Of a stretch of DNA of 64,000 nt, positions 44,591 through 53,826 are shown piece after piece. The stretch is from NCBI RefSeq assembly GCF_010233585.1, contig NZ_CP045997.1:3559779-3623778 (forward strand), written 5' to 3'. The number at the start of each line of letters is the position of its first letter. Position 1 is the stretch's first letter. The stretch comes from Spirosoma endbachense (lineage in GTDB: Bacteria > Bacteroidota > Bacteroidia > Cytophagales > Spirosomataceae). The notes beneath the pieces were generated by a model, which had not been told where the DNA came from, made no database searches, and saw only the letters and a list, made by a program, of their open reading frames with translations. The position numbers and the translations under genes are program-made.

Positions 44591-44775
44591 CTAGCGCAAA
44601 GGGCATCTTACAGAACCGCTTACCTGTAGCAGCAAAAATGGCGTTGGCCAGTGCAGGAGCCAAAGCGGGCAATCCCGGCTCGCCCACCCCTTTTGCTTTA
44701 CCACCTTCTGCCAGAATGTGCACTTCGATTTCAGGAACTTCGTTGATGCGCACGTGACTTATTTCGCTTTATACC
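44591..44775 (-). pseudogene. C-terminal remnant of a molybdopterin-binding aldehyde/xanthine oxidase-type gene
   Basis: In one minus-strand frame about 58 codons read 'SHVRINEVPEIEVHILAEGG', then 'KGVGEPGLPALAPALANAIF' and 'AATGKRFCKMPFALDGV' before a stop at 44591-44593. 'GVGEPGLP..APALANAIFAATGKR' is the closing signature of the large subunit of this family (IorB/XdhA type). A stop is in frame at its upper end and the remaining 600 or more residues are missing. The aldo/keto reductase gene abuts it. Confidence 0.75.
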
Positions 44776-45801
<1,026 letters not shown>

Positions 45802-45984
45802 CTACTGGGGCGGCAAATCGTTTAATAATGAAAATCAACCAGTTTGCCGAATGCTGTGCAGCAGGATAAGTCCTTCACAAGCGGCCTATTTAAATACCCA
45901 GGATTGTATTTTATCACTTAGTCTGCCGTGTAAGTGAATTAGTTTGTTTTAATTTAGTCAATTGTGTACGAAAATTGTATAGCT

Positions 45985-46161
45985 ATGACTGACAACGAGG
46001 GGAAAGAAGAAACAAGGCGAGAGGAGCAGCAAGACCTTGAACACCAGCAGAAAGAACTTTTCCAGGAACTCTCACGGGAGCAAACAGAAGCTGAGAACGC
46101 TTTAGAAGCAGATCAGGAACGGTCAGCAAATGCAAAGTCGCAAGATGAGAGCGATGAGTAA
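45985..46161 (+). CDS. Small highly charged coiled-coil protein
   Basis: A 58-residue protein from ATG 45985, made almost only of Glu, Gln, Lys, Arg, Asp and Ala ('EEQQDLEHQQKELFQELSRE'), so a single long helix or coiled coil is expected. A clear hairpin terminator follows 10 bases after the stop, which supports it as a real gene. No family is recognised; stress-linked small helical proteins look like this. Confidence 0.65.
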   Translation: MTDNEGKEETRREEQQDLEHQQKELFQELSREQTEAENALEADQERSANAKSQDESDE

Positions 46162-46171
46162 CAACGTACAA

Positions 46172-46210
46172 AAAATCCAGTAGTGAAATAGTATATCACT
46201 ACTGGATTTT
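46172..46210. terminator. Terminator after the small coiled-coil gene
   Basis: Perfect 15-base arms (46172-46186 and 46196-46210) with a 9-base loop, ending in a short T-run (GGATTTTTCC). It can work in both directions. The rest of the gap up to 46461 holds only an 11-base inverted repeat (46354-46364 with 46428-46438). Confidence 0.75.
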
Positions 46211-46461
46211 TCCCAACCCGGTTCTATAACTACTGTGGCTGCGGTCCGCTGTCACACAATACAAAGCTTTATGAGCATGAAAGCTGCTTTTGTAGGGTTA
46301 ACGTTTGTCTCCATTCCAGGGGTTATATGAGTTTCCAGTGAAGTAGGCCTGTGAAAACGGGTAAACGTTACTTCACGTAATGTGCATCACCGGGGTATCA
46401 GATAGCCAGACAATGTCGAATTACTGGTTACCCGTTTTAAGTTAGCTATTTATGAACTGAA

Positions 46462-46734
46462 TTATTCTGCCGTTGTCGGATCGATAATCGCTGAGACCTT
46501 ACTGACGACATTGGCCGGAAATCCGCCTTGTTTTGCATGTTCCCGAATCAGGGCTTCGTCAGGCGCATTGTAAACACAATAGATTTTATCCGTCGTGACG
46601 TAGCTTTCTACCCACTGAATTTCAGGACCCATCGCTCTTAGAACATCACAAGAGGTTTGTGAAATCCCTTTCAATTCGTCGGGGGTTAAGTTTCCTGCTC
46701 CTGGGATTTCTCGTTCAATAACATACTTAGGCAT
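46462..46734 (-). CDS. DUF4242-family small protein
   Basis: A 90-residue protein: 'YVIEREIPGAGNLTPDEL', 'SYVTTDKIYCVYNAPDEAL', 'IREHAKQGGFPANVV'. This is the ferredoxin-like DUF4242 pattern found widely in bacteria, some members of which bind nickel. The role is not known. It stands alone. Confidence 0.85.
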   Translation of the reverse strand: MPKYVIEREIPGAGNLTPDELKGISQTSCDVLRAMGPEIQWVESYVTTDKIYCVYNAPDEALIREHAKQGGFPANVVSKVSAIIDPTTAE

Positions 46735-46957
46735 AGTCGTTCGGGTTTAAAGTTGTAAGGAGTATAAGAAGATAGCCAACTGGTAAGCTGACTTCGAAAG
46801 GCAACCGGATATTTTTAAACAAATGGTCTGAATTCGGCCCACTTGAAAATCAAGGCAGAGGCATTATCAGGATGACAGTCAGCTCCGGCTGAGTAACGCC
46901 GATCATACTGTCCTTCCTGCGAAGCGGGTGATTGGGTAACTAGTTACTGCCCAATGA

Positions 46958-47047
46958 TCATCTGGCTAATAGGAATTGATACGAACTTCGGTAGCCGAGC
47001 CCCGAATGAATCCGTCCCTGGTTATAAAATTCTCTGAATCGATTCAT
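46958..47047 (-). pseudogene. C-terminal remnant of an IS3-family transposase
   Basis: About 29 codons on the minus strand read 'NRFREFYNQGRIHSGLGYRS' and 'SYQFLLAR' before a stop. 'FYN..RIHS.LGY.SP..F' is the closing motif of IS3/IS150-type integrase-domain transposases. The frame continues upstream to 47293 but without transposase sequence, so only the tail is left. No terminal inverted repeats were identified. Confidence 0.7.
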
Positions 47048-47355
47048 CGTTCCATTGCTTATAGCAGAGGCAACCACAGCTCCAAAAGACGACTTATCTG
47101 TTTGTATAAATTGACAAAAACATCCATCATCTAGTCGCGAGAAAACGATAACAATTGTTAAGAGCCCGATTATTTCCGGTTTTTTATTCGGCTGAGTGAA
47201 ACGGGTGTAATGCCTAATATAATGGGAAGCGCTAAAATCGTGATTCCCTGCTGAAGTGGGTATAGCTAAACCTGTTTTGACTACAACAACCATAGATTTG
47301 GCTACGTCGATTTTTTTGTGGCTGCTGAATTTTGCAGAAACAAAAAAATAGAAAA

Positions 47356-48255
47356 ATGAAAATCATAGTGACGGGTTCATTAGGACACATCAGCAAGCCA
47401 CTGACCGAAGAATTGGTGCAAAAAGGACATGCTGTAACGGTTATCAGCAGCAAGCCCGAAAAACAAAAAGACATTGACGCATTGGGTGCCAAAGCAGCCA
47501 TCGGCTCGCTGGAAGATGTCGATTTTCTTACAACCACTTTTACTGGTGCAGATGCCGTCTATACAATGGTACCACCAGCCAACTACTTCGATCATACCCT
47601 CGATTTGACGGCGTATTATCGCAGAATCGGTACTAACTATGCACAAGCCATCGGGCAGTCGGGCCTAAAGCGTGTGGTTAATCTCAGTAGCGTTGGGGCT
47701 CATTTAGACAAAGGCAACGGGATTTTAATTGGTGCTCACGATGTAGAGCAAATTTTAAACAACCAATTGCCTGACCTAGCGATTACGCATATGCGGCCTG
47801 TTGGCTTCTATTACAATTTGTATGGCTTCGTGCCGATGATAAAACAGCAGGGCTTTATCGAGGCAAATTATGGGGCAGAAGAAGAACTGGTATGGGTTTC
47901 TCCAATCGATATTGCTGCCGCCATTGCTGAAGAATTCGAAACACCACTGGTTGGCACAAAGGTACGGTATGTGGTAAGCGATGAACTTACCGGCAATGAA
48001 ACGGCCCGAATTTTAGGGGCGGCTATCGGGAAGCCGGATTTGACATGGATACTTATTCCTGGTGAACAATGGCAGCGTGGTTTAGAAGCGGCCGGGATGA
48101 ATCCGCGCATCGCTGCCGGTTTGATTGCCATGTTTGCAAGCCAGCATAGTGGCTTATTAACCGAGGATTATTACCGCAATAAACCAGCGATTATGGGCAA
48201 CGTAAAGCTGACGGATTTTGCCAAGGAATTTGCTGCCTCGTTTAAACAAGAATAA
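47356..48255 (+). CDS. NmrA-type NAD(P)-binding protein
   Basis: From ATG 47356 ('MKIIVTGSLGHISKPLTEELV'), 299 residues. It has the Rossmann opening, 'DAVYTMVPP', 'VVNLSSVGAHLDKGNG', 'LAITHMRPVGFYYNLYGF', and the C-terminal half of quinone-reductase-2-like NmrA proteins. Such proteins are redox sensors or NAD(P)H-dependent reductases. The AraC gene follows 12 bases later on the same strand, so the two form a small operon. Confidence 0.9.
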   Translation: MKIIVTGSLGHISKPLTEELVQKGHAVTVISSKPEKQKDIDALGAKAAIGSLEDVDFLTTTFTGADAVYTMVPPANYFDHTLDLTAYYRRIGTNYAQAIGQSGLKRVVNLSSVGAHLDKGNGILIGAHDVEQILNNQLPDLAITHMRPVGFYYNLYGFVPMIKQQGFIEANYGAEEELVWVSPIDIAAAIAEEFETPLVGTKVRYVVSDELTGNETARILGAAIGKPDLTWILIPGEQWQRGLEAAGMNPRIAAGLIAMFASQHSGLLTEDYYRNKPAIMGNVKLTDFAKEFAASFKQE

Positions 48256-48267
48256 GTATATTGTAAC

Positions 48268-49188
48268 ATGGTAACCAAACAACTTCACAGGATTAAAACG
48301 ATAAGCGAATATCATCGGCTCAGGGAATTACCCAAACCCGAACATCCGTTAATCAGTTTGATCGATTATGGATCGATCAAACATTCGCCCGAAAATAATC
48401 CGGTAAGCTGGGTATTCGATTTTTATTCGATCTCGCTTAAACGGGATTTCAATGCTAAAATGAAATATGGTCAGCAGGAATATGACTTCGATGAGGGTAT
48501 CATGTTTTTCATATCACCCGGTCAGGTTTTTAGCATTGAGGTTAATAAAGAGCCCGCATTAAAACATTCAGGATGGATTTTACTCATCCATCCTGATTTT
48601 TTATGGAATACCCCTTTGGCAAAAGCCATAAAGCAATACGAATATTTCGATTACTCGGCTAACGAAGCTTTACATCTTTCAGAGAAAGAAGAAACAATTA
48701 TTGTCGATATTATGCAAAATATCGGGCAGGAATATCACTCAACTATTGACAGATTCAGCCAGAACATTATTATCGCTCAACTGGAATTATTGCTCTCTTA
48801 TTCGGAGCGATTTTATCATCGCCAATTCATAACACGAAAAATTACGAACCACAGCATCCTCAATCGCCTGGAAAATATTCTTACTGCTTATTTTAATAGT
48901 GATTCATTGGTAAACAAAGGCTTACCAACTGTTCACTATATTGCCGAATTATTAAATGTTTCACCCAATTATTTAAGTGGGCTACTTAAAGTATTAACGG
49001 GGCAAAGTACCCAGCAGCACATCCACGACAAGTTGATTGAAAAGGCAAAAGAAAAACTGTCTACTACCGATTTATCAATTAGCGAAATCGCCTTTGAATT
49101 AGGATTTGAACATTCACAGTCATTCAGCAAACTATTCAAGATAAAAACCAATGTGTCGCCGTTGGAATTCAGACAGTCATTCAATTAA
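48268..49188 (+). CDS. AraC-family transcription regulator
   Basis: A 306-residue regulator with an N-terminal sensor domain and the C-terminal double helix-turn-helix: 'VHYIAELLNVSPNYLSGLLK' and 'LSISEIAFELGFEHSQSFSK'. It is coded 12 bases after the NmrA-type gene and most likely controls it. It ends before a long palindrome shared with the convergent gene. Confidence 0.93.
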   Translation: MVTKQLHRIKTISEYHRLRELPKPEHPLISLIDYGSIKHSPENNPVSWVFDFYSISLKRDFNAKMKYGQQEYDFDEGIMFFISPGQVFSIEVNKEPALKHSGWILLIHPDFLWNTPLAKAIKQYEYFDYSANEALHLSEKEETIIVDIMQNIGQEYHSTIDRFSQNIIIAQLELLLSYSERFYHRQFITRKITNHSILNRLENILTAYFNSDSLVNKGLPTVHYIAELLNVSPNYLSGLLKVLTGQSTQQHIHDKLIEKAKEKLSTTDLSISEIAFELGFEHSQSFSKLFKIKTNVSPLEFRQSFN

Positions 49189-49325
49189 AAAACCTAGCAC
49201 CCTAAAAGCAGCAATCGATTTCAAGCAAATGTTCTCAAGTAATAATCGGCAAACCAATTATGGGTGAATGGCAAGGGCATACGAACGGGGAGAATGGGGC
49301 AAAATCTTTAGGAATCTGATATTTT

Positions 49326-49390
49326 TAGGCCTTTCGCATAGAGCCGTGACACGGTTTTGAACCGTGTCACGGCTCTATGCGAAAGGCCTA
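49326..49390. repeat. 31-base perfect palindrome, bidirectional terminator or repeat unit
   Basis: Arms 49326-49356 and 49360-49390 are perfect reverse complements with only a TTG loop. It lies between convergent genes, 4 bases from the stop of the gene at 49395. Its left arm resembles a single-copy stretch at 56333-56361 in about 23 of 28 positions, so it may be a member of a dispersed family. Confidence 0.85.
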
Positions 49391-49394
49391 ACTT

Positions 49395-50252
49395 TTATAA
49401 ATCGATCTTATCGGGTACAGGCGAAGGTTTATTAACTTCTCGCTTTTGTTCATTGGCCGTCTGCTGATTCACGAAATCCGGTGACTGAATGCTATAGGCA
49501 AACCGGGTATCCCGTCTGCTTATTTTATAGATAAACGGTTTATTATCAATCTGAACAATAAGCTGATAGGAGTCATACGGCAGGGCTGATAAATCCAGCT
49601 TTCGCATGTATTTATTGTGATTGGTAAACTCCTCGTAGACCTCCCTATTATGTTGATCAGACACCAGAATTTTATAGCGCAATCGGTCGGGATTATCCAC
49701 AATAAGATACAGCTTACCCGTCGGATTGACGTAGGCATGGACTCGATAAGCCGCCATTGTCGACGAGTAATAGTGAGATGTATTCGACCGTACAGCTACC
49801 TGGGATGGAACTGGTTCTACCAGTGTCGGAGGTAAGGGTTCTGTTTTGATTCGGTCTGCCAGGAGTTGATTCGCCAGAAGCTGCGCTAATAACTGGTCGA
49901 ACTGTTTCTGATTTTTCCGGCTGAGTTTGACCCACTTTTCAGGTAGGATTTCTTCATAAAGGAGCTGCTTATTCAGTCCAAAAAACTGAATAAGTGTGCT
50001 TCGGGTAGCCGCCTGTGTTTTAAGCCGCCAATAACCCCGATCTGGATCGGTTCCGGCTGCGATTTCCGGAGTTGTCTGGTCAATCTGAGCGTATCCTGTC
50101 TGGGTCAGCATCAGTAACATAAAAACAGGAAGCCACACAAAACAGGTCCGGCTGAAACCTGAAACAAAGCAGGCGGGATTGGCAAGCAATTGGCGTGAAC
50201 TGATTCGATGGAGTAGCATAGCAAGGAGTTGTTTAACAAACACACTAGTCAA
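49395..50252 (-). CDS. Exported protein of unknown function
   Basis: A 285-residue protein. A hydrophobic stretch at about 38-55 ('FVWLPVFMLLMLTQTGYAQ') looks like a signal peptide with cleavage after 'YAQ', so the true start may be a later Met than the one given here (for example residue 12). The mature part has a helical region ('FDQLLAQLLANQLLADRI') and a beta-sandwich C-terminus ('GKLYLIVDNPDRLRYKILVSD', here in part, 'YEEFTNHNKYMRKLDLSALPY'). The latter resembles the folded tail domains of secreted Bacteroidota proteins. No enzyme motif. Confidence 0.7.
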   Translation of the reverse strand: MTSVFVKQLLAMLLHRISSRQLLANPACFVSGFSRTCFVWLPVFMLLMLTQTGYAQIDQTTPEIAAGTDPDRGYWRLKTQAATRSTLIQFFGLNKQLLYEEILPEKWVKLSRKNQKQFDQLLAQLLANQLLADRIKTEPLPPTLVEPVPSQVAVRSNTSHYYSSTMAAYRVHAYVNPTGKLYLIVDNPDRLRYKILVSDQHNREVYEEFTNHNKYMRKLDLSALPYDSYQLIVQIDNKPFIYKISRRDTRFAYSIQSPDFVNQQTANEQKREVNKPSPVPDKIDL

Positions 50253-50496
50253 GGTTGTATTAATAGTAGCAAAGCAATTGACTATTTCCGTAAGCGTAAG
50301 CGATTTTAGACGTACGACTCGACAGCCCCTTCACATGACAGCTTATGCTCACTCAGCGCAGTTGGTCGAGAAAATCCGTTGTTGGTCGAGGGCTTCCACT
50401 GTTGAGGAGCTTACAGACGTTGTTGAGCTAATTAGCTGGTTTCAAATTAGGAGAGAACGTAAATTTACTCTTTCCCAGTGAAACACATTATGGACA

Positions 50497-51543
50497 ATGG
50501 CCCGTTTTAGTATGCTTAAGCCTTACCGGGAAATAGGGGCGCAAGGGCTTTTCTGGCTAGGTTACTTCCTGTTCGAATGGCTCAATACCGGAGCCTACAT
50601 GGATGACTTCCAGCAAAGCCTTTGTTACATTACATTGAATTTACCGCTGCTAATAGTTGCAGGCTACTGGCATCTTCTCATTACGGTCCGTCACTTTCTG
50701 TTGTCGAATCGACTGACTGGCTTTTGGATTAGTTTGATCGGCGGCTTACTGGTTTTCGGCCTGTTCCGGCGCGCCATCAGTTATACCTGGTACTATCCCG
50801 TCTATTATCCGGAAGGCTTGCTTAAACCTTACTTGTACTGGCCTAAAATTCTGGCCGAAGCCGTGCAATTGCATTTAGTGGTTGCCCTCTTTGTGGCGGT
50901 GAATCTGGTCCGGCATGCGCTTCACCAGCAGCAGTTAAGCGAGACCTACCGAAGAGAAAAACTCTCGGCCGAATACCGTCTTCTCCAATCGCAGGTCCAG
51001 CCCCATTTCTTGTTCAATACGCTCAATAACCTGATCTCGGTTTCTTTGCATCAACCGGCCCAGATGCCGCACTTACTGCAACGATTGGCCGGATTACTCA
51101 GCTACCAACTGCATGAAAGCCACCGCCCAACCGTAGCGATCACCAAAGAACTAGCGTATTTGACGGACTATATTTCGCTGGAACAAATTCGCTATAGAGA
51201 TCGCCTGGATGTACAGACGAATTTTAGTGAGCTCACCAATCTGACGAATCTGATGATTCCACCGATGCTGCTGTTGCCCTTTGTGGAGAATGCCTTTAAG
51301 CATGGGGCCGCTCAAACCGAAGAAGCCTGCTGGATTCAATTGCAGCTCTCGCGAAGTGGTAAGCGCCTGATTTTTTCGGCCGAAAACTCGATACCCGATG
51401 GAGTGTCCAGCCCGGTAACAACGGGTTTAGGGTTAACCAACCTAAGAAAAAGACTGGACATTCTCTTTCCCGACAGCTATGAATTAGTTACACTCCAGGA
51501 GGACAGCCAGTTTCTGGCCGTCCTGAAATTTAATGTAGACTGA
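50497..51543 (+). CDS. LytS-type sensor histidine kinase
   Basis: A 348-residue kinase with four membrane helices in the first 145 residues, then the His_kinase domain: His170 in 'QVQPHFLFNTLNNL' is the phosphorylation site, followed by 'MLLLPFVENAFKHG' (N-box) and 'GLGLTNLRKRL' (G-box). This family pairs with LytTR response regulators; the stop codon of this gene overlaps the ATG of the regulator (TGATG), so they are translated together. The signal sensed is unknown. Confidence 0.93.
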   Translation: MARFSMLKPYREIGAQGLFWLGYFLFEWLNTGAYMDDFQQSLCYITLNLPLLIVAGYWHLLITVRHFLLSNRLTGFWISLIGGLLVFGLFRRAISYTWYYPVYYPEGLLKPYLYWPKILAEAVQLHLVVALFVAVNLVRHALHQQQLSETYRREKLSAEYRLLQSQVQPHFLFNTLNNLISVSLHQPAQMPHLLQRLAGLLSYQLHESHRPTVAITKELAYLTDYISLEQIRYRDRLDVQTNFSELTNLTNLMIPPMLLLPFVENAFKHGAAQTEEACWIQLQLSRSGKRLIFSAENSIPDGVSSPVTTGLGLTNLRKRLDILFPDSYELVTLQEDSQFLAVLKFNVD

Positions 51544-52256
51544 TGGCGATTCGTTGTTTTGTGCTGGATGATGAACCCCTGGCAACTGATTTATTGAAAG
51601 ATTACATCAGTCGGTTGCCTGATCTGGAACTGATTGGTGTTTCCAACAGTCCAACGCAAGCCTTACGAACGTTGCAGCAAATGCCGGTCGATGTGCTTTT
51701 TCTGGACATTCAGATGCCCCGGCTGAGTGGATTCGATTTACTGCGTCCATTGGGCTATCGGCCGAAAGTAATCTTTACGACGGCTTTTCGGGAGTATGCG
51801 CTCGACAGCTATGAATTTGACGTGCTGGATTTTCTGGTAAAACCCATTTCGTTCGAGCGGTTTCTCCAGTCAGTGGGAAAAATTTACCGATTTTCGCCAG
51901 CGGTCCCCATCCTACCAGAATCGCCGGAGCCGATTAAAGCCAGCAAAGACTATCAGTATTTCAAGGTTAACAAAGAGATGGTCAAACTCTTTCTGGAGGA
52001 TATTTTATGGATTGAAGGGCTGAAGGATTACGTAAAGATTCACACCGTGTCGGGCACGCTGGTATCTTATCTGCGAATCAGTTATCTGGAAGAGAAATTG
52101 CCTCCGGATCGGTTTGCCCGGATTCATAAATCGTTTATTGTAGCACTGGACCATATTCAGGCCGTCAGCGCAACGTATATTCGGATCAACAATGAAGAAA
52201 TTCCTATTGGGCGAATCTATAAAGCCAAGCTGGAGGAAGTACTCCAGCGGGATTGA
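51543..52256 (+). CDS. LytTR-family response regulator
   Basis: A 237-residue regulator. The receiver domain holds Asp55 in 'VLFLDIQMPRLSGFDLL' and Lys in 'FLVKPISFERF'. The C-terminal LytTR DNA-binding domain has 'LEDILWIEGLKDYVKIHT' and 'RIHKSFIVALDHI'. It acts with the kinase just upstream. A PQQ-dependent sugar dehydrogenase gene follows after 119 bases and could be a target, but nothing shows this directly. Confidence 0.95.
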   Translation: MAIRCFVLDDEPLATDLLKDYISRLPDLELIGVSNSPTQALRTLQQMPVDVLFLDIQMPRLSGFDLLRPLGYRPKVIFTTAFREYALDSYEFDVLDFLVKPISFERFLQSVGKIYRFSPAVPILPESPEPIKASKDYQYFKVNKEMVKLFLEDILWIEGLKDYVKIHTVSGTLVSYLRISYLEEKLPPDRFARIHKSFIVALDHIQAVSATYIRINNEEIPIGRIYKAKLEEVLQRD

Positions 52257-52375
52257 TCCAGGTCCTTTGTTTTAAATAAGCCTACTATAATTTGGCGCCG
52301 GGCTTCGTATGTTTGTCTAGTCCATTACTAGATAACCTCTAATTCACCTTAAATAAGCACAAGATCCGAACAAAA

Positions 52376-53590
52376 ATGAAAAACAGTATTCTACTAACCC
52401 TGGCGGGCACCTCGCTAACGTTAGCATCCTTTGGCCAAACGACGACTGATACCAGAAATTCTCTTCCTCCCGTAGAAACCAAGGAACCAAATTCAGCCTA
52501 TAAATCTGCATTTCCAGGCCAAACCAGAATTGCAGGGGTAAAATCAGCTACCAATTACGAAGGGAAAGTATTGACAGAAGCGCTTAAGAGTCCCTGGGGC
52601 ATTACGAGCCTGCCAGATGGGAGACTGCTCATTACAGAAAAAGAAGGCACGATGCGCATCGTCACGCCAGCGGGTAAAGTAGGAGAAGCCATTACTGGCA
52701 TTCCGAAGGTTAATCCCTCCGGCCAGGGCGGACTTCTGGGTGTTCGGGTTGATCCAGCTTTTGAGACAAACCGAATGGTATACTGGGTGTTTTCGGAACC
52801 CCTTCCTGAGGGAAATCTGACGGCGGTTGCCAAGGGAAAATTGTCGGCAGATGAAAAAAAGATTGAAGGAGCAACGGTCATTTATGAGGCAAAACCAGCT
52901 TATAAAGGTAATCTGCATTACGGCGGCCGGATTCTGATCGATAAAGATGGCAATCTGCTGATTAGCACTGGAGAGCGTTCGGATAAAGTAACACGCCCAC
53001 AGGCTCAGTCGCTCAATTCGGGTCTGGGAAAAGTCATCCGAATTACCAAAGAAGGTAAACCCGCTCCCGGCAATCCATTTACAGGCCAGGCGGGAGCTAG
53101 ACCAGAGTTGTATTCCTATGGGCATCGGAACGTTCAAAGCCTTGCTTTTGATCCAGCAACGGGCGATCTGTGGGAAGCTGAATTCGGTCCGAGAGGGGGT
53201 GATGAACTCAATCATATTAAACCCGGCAAGAATTATGGCTGGCCGACCATTACCTACGGGATCGAATATAGTGGTGAAAAAGTGGGCGATGCCATTCAGC
53301 AAAAAGAAGGACTTGAACAACCCGTTTATTATTGGGATCCGGTCGTATCGCCCAGTGGTATGACGTTCTACAATAGTGACCACATTCCTGAATGGAAGAA
53401 CAACCTTTTTATTGGGACGCTGAGCGGGATGCACATCCTGCGGCTTATCATTAAAAATGATAAAGTAGTGGGCGAAGAACGATTATTGTCGGCTGATTTT
53501 CAGCGTTTTCGTGATATCACTCAGGGTAAGGATGGTGCCTTGTATGCCATTACAGACCAGGGTCGGTTATATCGAGTCGATAAAAAATAA
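52376..53590 (+). CDS. PQQ-dependent soluble aldose dehydrogenase
   Basis: A 404-residue exported protein (signal peptide ending near 'ASFGQ'). It has the six-blade sGDH/YliI-type propeller: 'LKSPWGITSLPDGRLLITEK', 'GQGGLLGVRVDP', 'LYSYGHRNVQSLAFDP', 'LWEAEFGPRGGDELNHIKPG', 'NYGWP'. These motifs hold the PQQ and calcium sites of aldose sugar dehydrogenases. It oxidises sugars in the periplasm and passes electrons to quinones. No PQQ synthesis genes are in the window. Confidence 0.93.
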   Translation: MKNSILLTLAGTSLTLASFGQTTTDTRNSLPPVETKEPNSAYKSAFPGQTRIAGVKSATNYEGKVLTEALKSPWGITSLPDGRLLITEKEGTMRIVTPAGKVGEAITGIPKVNPSGQGGLLGVRVDPAFETNRMVYWVFSEPLPEGNLTAVAKGKLSADEKKIEGATVIYEAKPAYKGNLHYGGRILIDKDGNLLISTGERSDKVTRPQAQSLNSGLGKVIRITKEGKPAPGNPFTGQAGARPELYSYGHRNVQSLAFDPATGDLWEAEFGPRGGDELNHIKPGKNYGWPTITYGIEYSGEKVGDAIQQKEGLEQPVYYWDPVVSPSGMTFYNSDHIPEWKNNLFIGTLSGMHILRLIIKNDKVVGEERLLSADFQRFRDITQGKDGALYAITDQGRLYRVDKK

Positions 53591-53673
53591 CGTCGGTCTA
53601 AAGCCTTGCAAATCATGGCTAGCAGTTTGACACCGTTTAGCGGGTAGTAGCATGAAGTCAGGTTGATTCGTGT

Positions 53674-53699
53674 GAGGGCAGGTTCTTCAACCTGCCCTC
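53674..53699. terminator. Hairpin after the sugar dehydrogenase gene
   Basis: Eleven-base perfect arms GAGGGCAGGTT / AACCTGCCCTC with a CTTC loop, 84 bases after the stop codon. It is probably a terminator for that gene. Confidence 0.65.
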
Positions 53700-53702
53700 T
53701 GC

Positions 53703-53801
53703 CGTTTTGAGAAACGCCACGGCGAACCATCGCATCGGCGAATCGTCCTTGTCCTGTCGGTTTTGAGAAACCGCACCGTGTCAGTTTTAAGAAACTGACA
53801 C
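53703..53801. repeat. Three small hairpins with like loops and covarying stems
   Basis: CGTTT-TGAG-AAACG (53703-53716), CGGTTT-TGAG-AAACCG (53758-53773) and GTGTCAGTTT-TAAG-AAACTGACAC (53778-53801). Loops are TGAG, TGAG and TAAG, and each stem is perfect although its sequence differs. They fill the gap between convergent genes (53591-53826), which otherwise holds no gene. Confidence 0.7.
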
Positions 53802-53826
53802 CACATCGACTGCTTTTCAGCCGAAT

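Noticed and set aside
46958..47293. A full 111-residue protein gene
   Set aside because: Only the last 29 residues resemble anything (IS3 transposase end); the rest has no protein-like character, so I list only the remnant.
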